From Schaalia sp. lx-260 (lineage in GTDB: Bacteria > Actinomycetota > Actinomycetes > Actinomycetales > Actinomycetaceae): DNA of 64,000 nucleotides. The notes beneath the pieces are model-generated. The model was not told where the DNA came from. It worked only from the letters and a program-made list of their open reading frames with translations, and did no database searches. Positions 18,868-27,334 of the stretch are shown one piece after another. The DNA lies in the NCBI RefSeq assembly GCF_021083645.1, contig NZ_JAJNRQ010000001.1, positions 310,001 through 374,000 on the forward strand, written 5' to 3'. Position 1 is the stretch's first letter, and every line of letters begins with the position of its first letter. A program made the translations under genes and the position numbers.

Positions 18868-19908
18868 ATGACTCACCCTGCAGCTGTTATTGTTCTTGCC
18901 GCTGGTCAGGGTACGCGAATGAAATCAGATATCCCTAAGGTTGCGCATCCTTTAGCTGGTATCTCAATGATCGGTCATGCTGTGCGTGCGGCTTTGGCGT
19001 TACGACCCGAACATCTGGTCGCGGTTGTCCGTCATCAACGTGAAATAGTTGCTGATGAGATCCTTCGTTTTGCTCCACATGCGCTGATCGCAGATCAAGA
19101 TGAAATCCCAGGAACAGGTCGCGCCGTACAATGCGCTGTCAACGCATTGGAAAATGTCTGCGGAAAAATCAACGGAACGATTGTTGTGACCTACGGTGAT
19201 GTGCCGATGCTATCGGTCCGTACTTTAGAGGACCTTGTTGCCGCGCATGAGGAAGGCTCACATGCGGTCACGGTATTAACTGCCGTACTGGATGATCCCA
19301 CAGGCTATGGCCGTATTATTCGTAATCCTGATGGCATTGTGACCCGTATCGTAGAGCAACGTGATGCTACGCCGGACGAAGCCGCAATTTCTGAGGTAAA
19401 TGCGGGTATTTATGCTTTTGATGCGCAATTTTTACGCGCCGCTTTACATGATGTGAAAGCAAATAATGCTCAAGGCGAGGTTTATCTAACTGATGTGTTG
19501 GCTGCGGCTGCCCCTGCAGGGCGAACCGTGGGAGCACTGATCGTTGAGGATCATTGGCAAATTCAAGGATGTAATGATCGTGTTCAATTGGCGCAATTAG
19601 GCGCAGAATTTAATCGCCGGATTTGTCAAGGACATATGCGAGCAGGGGTGTCAATCCCTGATCCGATGTCAACATGGATTGATGTGGATGTCACCATTGG
19701 TCCAGATACCACAATTTTCCCTGCGACCGTGTTGCGGGGGAGGACCACGATTGGTTCTCGTTGCCTTATCGGTCCTGGGGCAACACTGATTGATACGCAG
19801 GTGGGGCATGATGCTCATGTTCCAACAGCGTGGACAGTGGGTGCTCAAATTGATGAGGGCGAGGTCGTGGTTCCTTTTAGTGTTCGTGGTCAGGTCCAAG
19901 CGGGCTGA
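18868..19908 (+). CDS. glmU: Shortened GlmU: UDP-GlcNAc pyrophosphorylase domain without acetyltransferase
   Basis: GlmU normally acetylates glucosamine 1-phosphate (C-terminal domain) and then joins it to UTP (N-terminal domain). This protein has 346 residues against about 450-500. The uridyltransferase half looks functional: LAAGQGTRMKSDIPKVAHPLAG-like start, GTGRAVQ (usually GTGHAVQ), TYGDVPML, GYGRIIRN, NAQGEVYLTDV. Only about the first four turns of the left-handed beta-helix follow (IGPDTTIFPATVLRG onward). The chain then ends before the region that holds the acetyltransferase His, Lys and Tyr. No remnant of the missing part is seen before prs starts 32 bp later. The ATG at 18868 follows GGGAGG; the TTG at 18856 lies before that site. 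Acetylation must come from elsewhere if this is the only copy. Confidence 0.87.
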   Translation: MTHPAAVIVLAAGQGTRMKSDIPKVAHPLAGISMIGHAVRAALALRPEHLVAVVRHQREIVADEILRFAPHALIADQDEIPGTGRAVQCAVNALENVCGKINGTIVVTYGDVPMLSVRTLEDLVAAHEEGSHAVTVLTAVLDDPTGYGRIIRNPDGIVTRIVEQRDATPDEAAISEVNAGIYAFDAQFLRAALHDVKANNAQGEVYLTDVLAAAAPAGRTVGALIVEDHWQIQGCNDRVQLAQLGAEFNRRICQGHMRAGVSIPDPMSTWIDVDVTIGPDTTIFPATVLRGRTTIGSRCLIGPGATLIDTQVGHDAHVPTAWTVGAQIDEGEVVVPFSVRGQVQAG

Positions 19909-19940
19909 CTGTTTTATTCCATTTGTGAGGAAGGAAACCT

Positions 19941-20921
19941 ATGAGCGGGTTGGTGACCAGTGGTGAGAAGCGGCTTGTCCTTGTATCGGGACGTGCCCAC
20001 CTTGAACTCGCACATCAGGTGGGTGAGGTCCTCGGGTGCGGCGTCTCGCCGACAACTGCCTACGATTTTGCGAGCGGTGAAATTTATGTGCGTTTCACTG
20101 AATCTTTACGTGGCGCTGATGTTTTTGTTTTGCAGTCCCACACCTCCCCAATTAACAAATGGCTGATGGAACAGCTTTTGATGATTGACGCGGCAAAGCG
20201 TGCATCTGCGAAACGTATTACAGCTGTATCACCTTTCTACCCCTATGCGCGTCAGGATAAGAAACATCAAGGACGTGAACCTATTTCAGCGCGTCTTATA
20301 GCAGATATGTATAAGACTGCAGGTGCTGATCGTGTGATGAGTGTGGATCTACACGCCTCGCAGGAACAGGGATTCTTTGATGGTCCCGTTGACCACCTGT
20401 GGGCTATGCCGGTTTTAGTTGATTATGTACGTACTCGTGTTGACCTAAGCAATGTGGTGATGGTTTCACCTGATGCAGGTCGTATCCGCGTGGCAGAAAA
20501 ATGGTCAGCAAAACTGGGGGGCTGTCCCTTGTCTTTCGTTCACAAAACTCGTGATACGACTCGACCAAATGTTGCTGTGGCAAACCGAGTGGTAGGTGAT
20601 GTTGCAGGTAAACAGTGTGTGCTGGTTGATGACATGATTGATACAGCAGGCACAATCGCTGAAGCAGTAAAGGTTTTGTACTCTGCGGGCGCGCAGTCTG
20701 TGATCGTGGCTGCGACACACGGTATCTTGTCTGACCCTGCGACACGTCGTTTAGCAGAGTGCGGTGCAACGGAAGTTGTAGTGACTGATACTTTGCCGAT
20801 TACGCCGGAAAAGCGTTTCCCCACGCTCACGGTTTTACCTATCGCGCCCCTACTGGCAACTGCGATTCATGAGGTTTTTGAAGACGGTTCCGTCACATCT
20901 TTATTTGATGGAGTGGCTTAA
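19941..20921 (+). CDS. prs: Ribose-phosphate pyrophosphokinase
   Basis: PRPP synthetase transfers pyrophosphate from ATP to ribose 5-phosphate, feeding nucleotide, His and Trp synthesis. The 326-residue protein shows RQDKKHQGREPISA (ATP and ribose binding), SVDLHASQEQGFFD, VSPDAGRIRVAEKW and the PRPP loop VLVDDMIDTAGTI. Class I bacterial features are present. GGAAGGAAA lies just before the ATG, and glmU ends 32 bp upstream, so the two are probably one transcript. Order glmU-prs-rplY is conserved in actinobacteria. Confidence 0.95.
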   Translation: MSGLVTSGEKRLVLVSGRAHLELAHQVGEVLGCGVSPTTAYDFASGEIYVRFTESLRGADVFVLQSHTSPINKWLMEQLLMIDAAKRASAKRITAVSPFYPYARQDKKHQGREPISARLIADMYKTAGADRVMSVDLHASQEQGFFDGPVDHLWAMPVLVDYVRTRVDLSNVVMVSPDAGRIRVAEKWSAKLGGCPLSFVHKTRDTTRPNVAVANRVVGDVAGKQCVLVDDMIDTAGTIAEAVKVLYSAGAQSVIVAATHGILSDPATRRLAECGATEVVVTDTLPITPEKRFPTLTVLPIAPLLATAIHEVFEDGSVTSLFDGVA

Positions 20922-21104
20922 ATATTACTATTCACGCTACACTGGTGGGGTTGCTCCGGCGAGGGCTGCTTACATATGACTGCGCATAAGGGCAGGGTGT
21001 GAAGTAAAGCCGTTATCGACAGGGCCTCCGTAATGTGTATGCGTTGCGGGTTCTGGTGTGCTGGTGCGCGTAATGTGAACTCGCAGTTGTGAAGGAGGCT
21101 CATC

Positions 21105-21392
21105 ATGAGTGAAAAACCGGTTCTTGTTGGTCAGGTTCGTTCAGAGTTCGGTAAGGGTGCTGCTCGTCGCGCTCGCCGTGACGGATTAGTTCCAGTTTCC
21201 GTGTATGGCAAGGGCCAGGAAACCTTACACGTAGATGTACCGGGGCATGAATTATTCCTCGCTGTACGTGACCACCGTCAAGATCTTGTTGATGTGGTTG
21301 TCGATGGAACCACATACACAGTGGTTATGCGTGAGGTACAGCGTCACCCTGTTTCTCGTGTGCTCTTGCACGTTGATTTTGTGATCGCCTGA
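21105..21392 (+). CDS. rplY: 50S ribosomal protein L25
   Basis: This 95-residue protein is the short form of L25/Ctc, which binds 5S rRNA in the large subunit. Recognised parts are RSEFGKGAARRARRDGLVP at the start, YGKGQETLHVDV, and the C-terminal HPVSRVLLHVDF. It lacks the extra C-terminal beta domain of the long CTC form. AAGGAGG lies nine bases before the ATG. The 183-bp gap after prs suggests its own promoter; TAATGT hexamers occur there, but none was firmly assigned. Peptidyl-tRNA hydrolase, a frequent neighbour, is absent. Confidence 0.93.
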   Translation: MSEKPVLVGQVRSEFGKGAARRARRDGLVPVSVYGKGQETLHVDVPGHELFLAVRDHRQDLVDVVVDGTTYTVVMREVQRHPVSRVLLHVDFVIA

Positions 21393-21407
21393 TCCGTTCG
21401 ATTATTT

Positions 21408-21442
21408 ACGTGTGCCGCGCCTGTCATAGGCGCGGCACACGT
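21408..21442. terminator. Strong hairpin between convergent rplY and purine nucleoside phosphorylase
   Basis: A perfect 15-bp stem (ACGTGTGCCGCGCCT with its complement) closes a five-base loop, eight bases past the phosphorylase stop and 15 bases past the rplY stop. Neither side has a full U-tract, but the stability and place suggest a shared bidirectional terminator. Confidence 0.65.
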
Positions 21443-21450
21443 GTATAGGT

Positions 21451-22338
21451 TCAGCAATTCTCGGTGGCAATGCGGTGGACGATACCAGCAAGTAAAGTGG
21501 AGATTCTTTCAGTGCTTTCGCGTCCGGCTTCAATTACTTCCTCGTGAGATAACGGTGTGGAACCAACTCCGGCGGCAAGATTTGTCACTAAAGACAAAGC
21601 CATCACTTCCATACCTGACTGGCGAGCAGCAATTGCTTCTAAAGCGGTAGACATTCCGACGAGATCCCCACCAAGTATTCCTGCCATACGTACTTCGGCT
21701 GGTGTTTCGTAATGGGGTCCGCAAAATTGCGTGTACACGCCCTCAGGAAGATCAGGATTAACGCGATGAGCAATGTCACGTAGGCGCTGTGAATACAGGT
21801 CAGTAAGGTCAACGAAATGAGCGCCTTCGATAGGTGAAGCACCTGTGAGGTTGATGTGGTCACGAAGGAGGACAACGCTTCCAGGCCCCCATTCGGGTCG
21901 TACAGAACCGCAACTATTTGTCAGGATAAGAGTGCCAGCTCCACATGCGGCTGCTGTACGAACAGCATGAGCAACCGCGCGTACACCATGACCTTCGTAA
22001 TAGTGTGTGCGGGCACCGAGGACCAGGGCGTAGCGGTCTGTGCCAGTAATCTTGACAGAGATGAGGCAGGGCTGGTGACCAGGGACCGCTGGAGCGCGGA
22101 AACCAGGAATTTGGCGTGCTGGAATCGACGCGACAACTTCACCGAGTAACTGCGTGGCCTCGGCCCAACCAGAGCCAAGAACTAAAGCAATGTCATAGTG
22201 CTCAATACCTGTTCGAGAACGCAGTGAACGTGCAGCTGCTTCCGCTACCTCAAAAGGATTAGTGTCGCTCAGGGGAGCCGGACCATTATCACGTGAAGAA
22301 GACACGCGAATATCCGGTGTATGAACAAGATCAGACAT
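21451..22338 (-). CDS. Purine-nucleoside phosphorylase (trimeric type)
   Basis: This 295-residue enzyme splits purine (deoxy)nucleosides with phosphate. It is of the trimeric class: LVLGSGWAE at the phosphate site, PGHQP, LGARTHYYEGH, TNSCGSVRPEWGPGSVVL, CGPHYETPAEVR and LVGMSTALEAIAARQSGMEV, with the purine-binding Asn in LVTNLAAG. The ATG at 22338 is preferred because the family N-terminus begins near FEVAEAAARSL and because TAGAAT lies seven bases before it, suggesting a leaderless transcript. The longer reading to 22539 adds 67 basic residues without family support. It complements the pyrimidine salvage operon at 8.3-16.1 kb. Confidence 0.9.
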   Translation of the reverse strand: MSDLVHTPDIRVSSSRDNGPAPLSDTNPFEVAEAAARSLRSRTGIEHYDIALVLGSGWAEATQLLGEVVASIPARQIPGFRAPAVPGHQPCLISVKITGTDRYALVLGARTHYYEGHGVRAVAHAVRTAAACGAGTLILTNSCGSVRPEWGPGSVVLLRDHINLTGASPIEGAHFVDLTDLYSQRLRDIAHRVNPDLPEGVYTQFCGPHYETPAEVRMAGILGGDLVGMSTALEAIAARQSGMEVMALSLVTNLAAGVGSTPLSHEEVIEAGRESTERISTLLAGIVHRIATENC

Positions 22339-22345
22339 GCCAGAA

Positions 22346-22351
22346 ATTCTA
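22346..22351 (-). promoter_or_regulatory. Candidate -10 hexamer of a leaderless purine phosphorylase transcript
   Basis: On the minus strand TAGAAT ends seven bases before the ATG, with no Shine-Dalgarno sequence in between. It differs from TATAAT at only one base. Confidence 0.5.
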
Positions 22352-22637
22352 CTTTTTACCTTTGGTGGGTACATGTTGAAAAATATCCGCACGTCTTTTG
22401 TGATATTTCTTTTACGCAACCACAGAAGCATTTCACGATTTTTGGCGGTTTTCTGTGTCTGTCGGGGCTGTGATGCGATGGTGCGTATGCGTGTAATACG
22501 CTCAGGGGAGCTTGCAGTGCGGTTGTTACGAACTGTCATGATGCGTCAACACGGAAAATAAGGGAAGCGTTGAAGGTATCTTCACACGTATCCTCTGACA
22601 TAAGAACAAAATTGTGCACAAAGCATAAAGGAAGACA

Positions 22638-23756
22638 ATGACATATCAACTGACAGCCGATGACCCAGTGACACTTACTGCTCAGCTGATTGATATTCCT
22701 TCGGTAAGTGGTCAAGAAAAACAGATTGCTGACGCTGTGGAACAACTGCTGCGCACATGCGGACATTTAGAAGTGCTGCGTGATGGCGATGCAGTACTTG
22801 CTCGCACACATCAAGGCGCATCTGAGCGTGTCATTATTGCAGGACATGTGGATACCGTGCCGATAGCTGATAATGTTCCTCACCAACGCCTGACATATGA
22901 AGGCAATGATTATTTAGTAGGCCGCGGCAGCGTGGACATGCTTGGTGGTGTGGCGATGGCTTTATACGCGGCTGTCCATGTGCGAAATCCACGCTATGAC
23001 GTGACATGGATTTTTTATGACAATGAGGAAGTCGCTGCTGAATTGAATGGTTTGGGCAGGATTGAACGGAATCATCCGGATTGGTTGGATGCAGAATTCG
23101 CTATTCTTGGGGAACCGACAGATGCTCGTATTGAAGGTGGATGTAACGGGACGGTACGTATTCGCGCTGATTTTTCGGGGAAAGCAGCTCATTCAGCGCG
23201 TTCATGGACAGGGGATAATGCGATTCACAAGACAGCCCCTATTATTGCCTCGCTTGCCTCATATGGGAACCCTGAGGTGGATGTCGATGGATTGGCATAT
23301 AAAGAGTCTTTATCGGTGGTCCGAATAGAAGGTGGGATTGCTGGGAATGTTGTTCCAGATAAGGCTTCTGTGTGGGTGAATTATCGTTTTGCGCCTAGTC
23401 GCACACCTGAAGAAGCAGTAGAACGTGTGTGTGAATATTTTGCTGGCTCTGGCGCGCACATATGTGTGGAAGATGTGGCCGTGGGTGCGCGTCCGGGAAT
23501 GCATATGCCGATTGCTCAGGATTTTGTGTCAGCTGTTAGCTCGGTTGCCTCTGTTTATCATGGATATTCGTGCGACATTGTGGGGCCAAAATACGGGTGG
23601 ACTGATGTGGCGCGTTTTGCTGCAAGGGGGGTTCCTGCTTTGAATTATGGTCCGGGAGATCCTTTGCTGGCTCATACTCGTGAAGAACGTGTACAAGTTG
23701 CTCAGATACGTCAATGTGCTCATACGTTGGCATCCTGGTTAGGCCATAAGAGCTGA
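22638..23756 (+). CDS. dapE: Succinyl-diaminopimelate desuccinylase
   Basis: DapE removes succinate from N-succinyl-LL-diaminopimelate in lysine and peptidoglycan precursor synthesis. The 372-residue M20 metallopeptidase has the metal motif GHVDTVP, then GRGSVDMLGG with the bridging Asp, YDNEEVAAELNG with the catalytic Glu pair, ILGEPTDARIEGGCNG, and the dimerisation domain starting KAAHSARSW. AAGGAAG lies before the ATG. The order dapE, LOG protein, DUF3117 matches mycobacteria. Assignment as DapE rather than another M20 enzyme rests on length and context. Confidence 0.9.
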   Translation: MTYQLTADDPVTLTAQLIDIPSVSGQEKQIADAVEQLLRTCGHLEVLRDGDAVLARTHQGASERVIIAGHVDTVPIADNVPHQRLTYEGNDYLVGRGSVDMLGGVAMALYAAVHVRNPRYDVTWIFYDNEEVAAELNGLGRIERNHPDWLDAEFAILGEPTDARIEGGCNGTVRIRADFSGKAAHSARSWTGDNAIHKTAPIIASLASYGNPEVDVDGLAYKESLSVVRIEGGIAGNVVPDKASVWVNYRFAPSRTPEEAVERVCEYFAGSGAHICVEDVAVGARPGMHMPIAQDFVSAVSSVASVYHGYSCDIVGPKYGWTDVARFAARGVPALNYGPGDPLLAHTREERVQVAQIRQCAHTLASWLGHKS

Positions 23757-23826
23757 TATGTGAATGGGTAGGATAGGCGCTCAAATTGCTTAGGTGGGTG
23801 TGTGCGTAGTGTGATGAAGGAAAATA

Positions 23827-24657
23827 ATGGGATGTGGAACTTGTGATATGTCAGTGGAGGCAAAGATGAATGATGCGACTATGGGGATGTCTGTTCCACA
23901 GGAACAGCGGACTGAGGATATGGCAGTCGGTTCTGATCCGCAACCTGCGCATCGTAGGGGTCCGCTTGTATTACGAGGTGGTCAGATCCCTGAAGACACG
24001 TTAGATACACAGCTTTTACGGCATCATAAAGATACTCGCTGGCTACATGATGATCCGTGGCGTGTGCTACGTATTCAGTCGGAGTTTGTTGAAGGTTTTG
24101 GCGCATTATCTGAAGTAGGTCCAGCTATTTCTGTTTTCGGGTCGGCGCGTATACCTCGCGATCATCCGTATTATGTGAAAGCTCAACGTATTGGTTCTTT
24201 GCTGGTTGAAGCAGGTTATGCGGTTATTACTGGTGGTGGCCCAGGCGCGATGGAAGCGGCGAATCGAGGGGCTTGGGAAGCCGGTGGAACCTCTATTGGT
24301 TTAGGTATTGAATTACCGCATGAACAAGGACTGAATCAATGGGTGAATCGTGGCGTGAATTTCCGCTACTTTTTTGCGCGTAAAACAATGTTTGTGAAGT
24401 ACTCATCAGGTTTTATTGTGATGCCTGGTGGTTTTGGAACATTAGATGAGCTTTTTGAAGCTCTTACGTTGGTACAGACGCAAAAAATTCATTCTTTCCC
24501 CGTGGTCTTAGTTGGGCGTAGCTATTGGTCGGGGCTGGTTGAGTGGATCAGTGGGACTATGCGGGATGAAGGGATGATTTCTGAAGGTCAGGAGCTGTTA
24601 TTTCATGTTGTTGATGAACCTGAGGAGGCTGTGCGTTACGTGATCGGTGAAAAGTAA
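23827..24657 (+). CDS. LOG family protein (TIGR00730 Rossmann-fold phosphoribohydrolase)
   Basis: This 276-residue protein belongs to the LOG family, many of which cleave nucleoside 5'-monophosphates such as cytokinin ribotides to free base. Characteristic motifs are VFGSARI, TGGGPGAMEAANRGA and VMPGGFGTLDELFEAL with the catalytic Arg/Glu region. A variable N-terminal extension of about 90 residues precedes the fold, as usual in actinobacteria. AAGGAAAA lies ahead of the ATG; a later ATG within the first 20 codons cannot be excluded. The substrate here is unknown. Confidence 0.88.
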   Translation: MGCGTCDMSVEAKMNDATMGMSVPQEQRTEDMAVGSDPQPAHRRGPLVLRGGQIPEDTLDTQLLRHHKDTRWLHDDPWRVLRIQSEFVEGFGALSEVGPAISVFGSARIPRDHPYYVKAQRIGSLLVEAGYAVITGGGPGAMEAANRGAWEAGGTSIGLGIELPHEQGLNQWVNRGVNFRYFFARKTMFVKYSSGFIVMPGGFGTLDELFEALTLVQTQKIHSFPVVLVGRSYWSGLVEWISGTMRDEGMISEGQELLFHVVDEPEEAVRYVIGEK

Positions 24658-24801
24658 TTTCGCTGGTACGGGTGAAAAACAATGATAGTGTCGGGCTTTT
24701 TCATATCTTCTGTCAGGTATGCGAAAGACAGGTAGAATTAGTGTATTCATTGATAGGTGTCAATGTATTGTCAGTGAAATTCAGCTGTGAGGAGCATACA
24801 C

Positions 24802-24966
24802 ATGGCAGCCATGAAACCTCGGACCGGTGACGGACCTCTTGAAGCGTCAAAGGAAGGTCGCGGAATTGTTATGCGTATTCCGAGTGAAGGTGGCGGTCGC
24901 CTCGTCATTGAACTCACTGTTGAAGAAGCTCAGGCACTTTCGCAAGCTCTTGCTTCCGCTGTGTAA
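24802..24966 (+). CDS. DUF3117 domain protein
   Basis: This 54-residue protein is the actinobacterial DUF3117 family in full length: it begins MAAMKPRTGDGPLEASKEGR, continues with IVMRIPSEGGGRLVIEL and ends in a short acidic-alanine helix. GAGGAG lies eight bases before the ATG. A TAGAAT hexamer at about 24732 could be its -10 box. The gene lies between the LOG gene and the convergent O-methyltransferase, as in mycobacteria. The function is unknown. Confidence 0.9.
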   Translation: MAAMKPRTGDGPLEASKEGRGIVMRIPSEGGGRLVIELTVEEAQALSQALASAV

Positions 24967-25103
24967 GGTGAGCCTGCGGCTGAACACTAAATCTGAGCGA
25001 TATTTGATGGAGCCGTTGCAGGCCTACCTGATAAGAAAATAAAAGTCGATACGGTATCTTGATAGATCCTTTGCGGTGCTTCTTGTAGATATAGATACCA
25101 AAT

Positions 25104-25143
25104 ATAAAACCTGTAGCTACTTATAAGTAGCTACAGGTTTTAT
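25104..25143. terminator. Bidirectional terminator, 40-base perfect palindrome
   Basis: The 40 bases read identically on both strands, begin ATAAAACCTG and end CAGGTTTTAT. Each strand therefore has a long GC-containing stem followed by TTTTAT, serving DUF3117 on one side and the O-methyltransferase on the other. Confidence 0.9.
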
Positions 25144-25197
25144 GCATGTTCGAGGCCCCTCAATGACAGGCTCACGGATGAGATATATGGGGGCTTC

Positions 25198-25830
25198 TTA
25201 ACGTTTCACAGCGACAAGCAGGCCGTCACCTACAGGAAGTAATGAAGGAATGAAATCTTCTGATGTGCTGAGGAAACGGACAAGTTCACGGCAAACAACT
25301 GTTTCAGGATCACGACGAGCAGGATCTGCTACTTGGTCATGCCATAAAGCGTGGACAAAAGCTACAACACCGCCAGGCCTCAAAACGCGTACAGCATGAT
25401 CGAGGTATTGAGGCGCTTCAAGAACATCCCCGTCAATGACCAGCATGTCGTAGGCGCGAGCGGCCATACGGGGGAGGACATCGAGTGCTCGACCAGCAAT
25501 TAGGCGTGTACGCTGTGGTGAAATTTTTGCGGCGGTGAAAGCTCGTCGCGCGTGCTTATGGAACTCAACTTCGTGGTCGATAGTTGTGAGCACCCCGTCA
25601 GCAGGCATCCCATCAAGTAACCACAGGGCCGATACTCCAGCTCCGGTACCGATCTCTAAAACAGCCCGCGCACCAGAAACAGCGGCAAGCATACGCAAAG
25701 TCGCGCCAATCCCAGTTGAGACGGGAGCTGCGCCAACCTCAACGGCAGCGTCACGTGCAGCTAAAAGAACTTCATGCTCAGGAATGTAATCTTCTGCGTA
25801 CACCCATGTTTGAGCCTTGTCAGTGGACAT
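25198..25830 (-). CDS. SAM-dependent O-methyltransferase
   Basis: This 210-residue protein matches the class of small O-methyltransferases related to catechol/caffeoyl-CoA methyltransferases. Visible parts are the SAM motif VLEIGTGAGVSALWLLDG, the acidic strand LTTIDHEVEFHKHARRAF, and MLVIDGDVLEAPQYLDHAVR, which includes metal-binding acidic residues. CGGAGG precedes the ATG. In mycobacteria the equivalent gene is next to sigE on the opposite strand; here sigE is missing from the gap that follows. The methyl acceptor is unknown. Confidence 0.87.
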   Translation of the reverse strand: MSTDKAQTWVYAEDYIPEHEVLLAARDAAVEVGAAPVSTGIGATLRMLAAVSGARAVLEIGTGAGVSALWLLDGMPADGVLTTIDHEVEFHKHARRAFTAAKISPQRTRLIAGRALDVLPRMAARAYDMLVIDGDVLEAPQYLDHAVRVLRPGGVVAFVHALWHDQVADPARRDPETVVCRELVRFLSTSEDFIPSLLPVGDGLLVAVKR

Positions 25831-26096
25831 GATGCCTCCGTGTAGTAACTACAGGCACGGTAAGCGCCTGTGCGAGCGCGTATCTAAGCCTAAATCGTGT
25901 TGTGTGGGCATGTCAGACAAACACATAAAATGTACGCGTTTGAGTGCATGACTTCACTTGTGCTCCAGATATTCACCAATTGTACGCAATAATGACAGAC
26001 ACTTTACTTTGAAGAAAAGTGCGTGCGAGAGCCACATACACCAGCGTTCTGGCATGTCGAATATCTGATATGTGTGAAGTTTGAGTAGGGAACGAA

Positions 26097-27236
26097 TTAT
26101 GAATTCTTCGACAAAGGAGAAACTCCTAAAGGACGACCCACTAAACCACGATCACTGTGACGTAAAGAAGCAGCAAGTTCAGTGAGCACAGTAGCAGCCG
26201 GTCCTTGCGATAAAGCAACCGGTTCACCTGTGTCACCACCCTCACGTAAAGCAATATCCAGTGGAACTTGAGCGAGTAAAGGCACAGGATAGCCAAGCTG
26301 CGCAGTGAGACGTTGGGAAACCGAATCACCGCCTCCTGTACCGAAAATTTCTAAACGAGTACCGTCATTTTGTTCAAGGTATGACATATTTTCGACAACA
26401 CCGATCACTTTTTGGTGAGTTTGCGTTGCAATTGAACCTGCGCGTTCAGCTACTTCTGCGGCTGCTACTTGAGGAGTAGTGACCACGAGAATCTGAGAGT
26501 TTGGCAGTAACTGAGCAATCGAGATTGCCACATCCCCTGTACCAGGCGGCATATCAATGAGGAGCACATCTAAATCACCCCAAAATACATCTGCAAGGAA
26601 CTGTTGGAGCGCACGGTGAAGCATAGGCCCACGCCAGATAACAGGCTGCCCATCTGGAACAAACATCCCAATAGATACAACTTTGACTCCGGCTGCACCA
26701 ACGGGGGGAATAATCATGCCATCGAGAACTTGCGGCTCGTGGGTAATACCGAGCATACGTGGCAAAGAGAAACCGTAAATATCAGCATCCATTACACCGA
26801 CTTTGACGCCTGAGCGAGCTAAAGCGGCAGCAAGGTTCGCAGTCATCGAGGATTTCCCAACCCCGCCTTTACCGGATGTGACCGCAATGACGCGAGTAAG
26901 TGAGTCAGGTGAAGCGAAAGGAATTTCTCGTTCAGGCCTGCCACCATTGAGTTTTTCACGGAGGGCTTTCTTTTGCTCGTCACTCATCACACCCATGGTG
27001 ATTGTGACATCATCAACGCCTTCAAGAGCTGTGAGAACAGCATGAACATCAGCATTGATTTTGTTACGCATAGGACAGCCAGCGATTGTTAAAAGAATAG
27101 TGACTGCTACTGTTGAGCCATCAATGGAGATGGAATCAACCATATTGAGTTCAGTAATGGGACGGTGAATCTCAGGGTCAATAACTGTTGAAAGGGCTTC
27201 GAGAATACGTTCATGGGACACGCTCATGCCTACCAT
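26097..27236 (-). CDS. Mrp/ApbC family iron-sulfur carrier ATPase
   Basis: This 379-residue protein combines an N-terminal MIP18-type domain (about residues 5-85, with LSTVIDPEIHRPITELNMVD) and a P-loop NTPase with deviant Walker A GKGGVGKSSMTANLA. It has the Mrp markers LIDMPPGTGDV and GVVENMSYLEQ. Such proteins carry or insert Fe-S clusters. The CxxC pair seen after the VENMS motif in many homologues is missing here, as is usual for actinobacterial members, so cluster handling may differ. Two nearby start codons (27236 and 27227) are possible and neither has a good ribosome-binding site; MSVSHE at 27227 fits homologues better. Confidence 0.9.
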   Translation of the reverse strand: MVGMSVSHERILEALSTVIDPEIHRPITELNMVDSISIDGSTVAVTILLTIAGCPMRNKINADVHAVLTALEGVDDVTITMGVMSDEQKKALREKLNGGRPEREIPFASPDSLTRVIAVTSGKGGVGKSSMTANLAAALARSGVKVGVMDADIYGFSLPRMLGITHEPQVLDGMIIPPVGAAGVKVVSIGMFVPDGQPVIWRGPMLHRALQQFLADVFWGDLDVLLIDMPPGTGDVAISIAQLLPNSQILVVTTPQVAAAEVAERAGSIATQTHQKVIGVVENMSYLEQNDGTRLEIFGTGGGDSVSQRLTAQLGYPVPLLAQVPLDIALREGGDTGEPVALSQGPAATVLTELAASLRHSDRGLVGRPLGVSPLSKNS

Positions 27237-27334
27237 CGTAATGTGCTGGCCGCCCTCACGCTTAGTGATGAAGAACGTGCCGACTCGCCCGCGTTCATTT
27301 TGAGGGAAAGTGAGGGGTAATTGGGGTAAAACAC

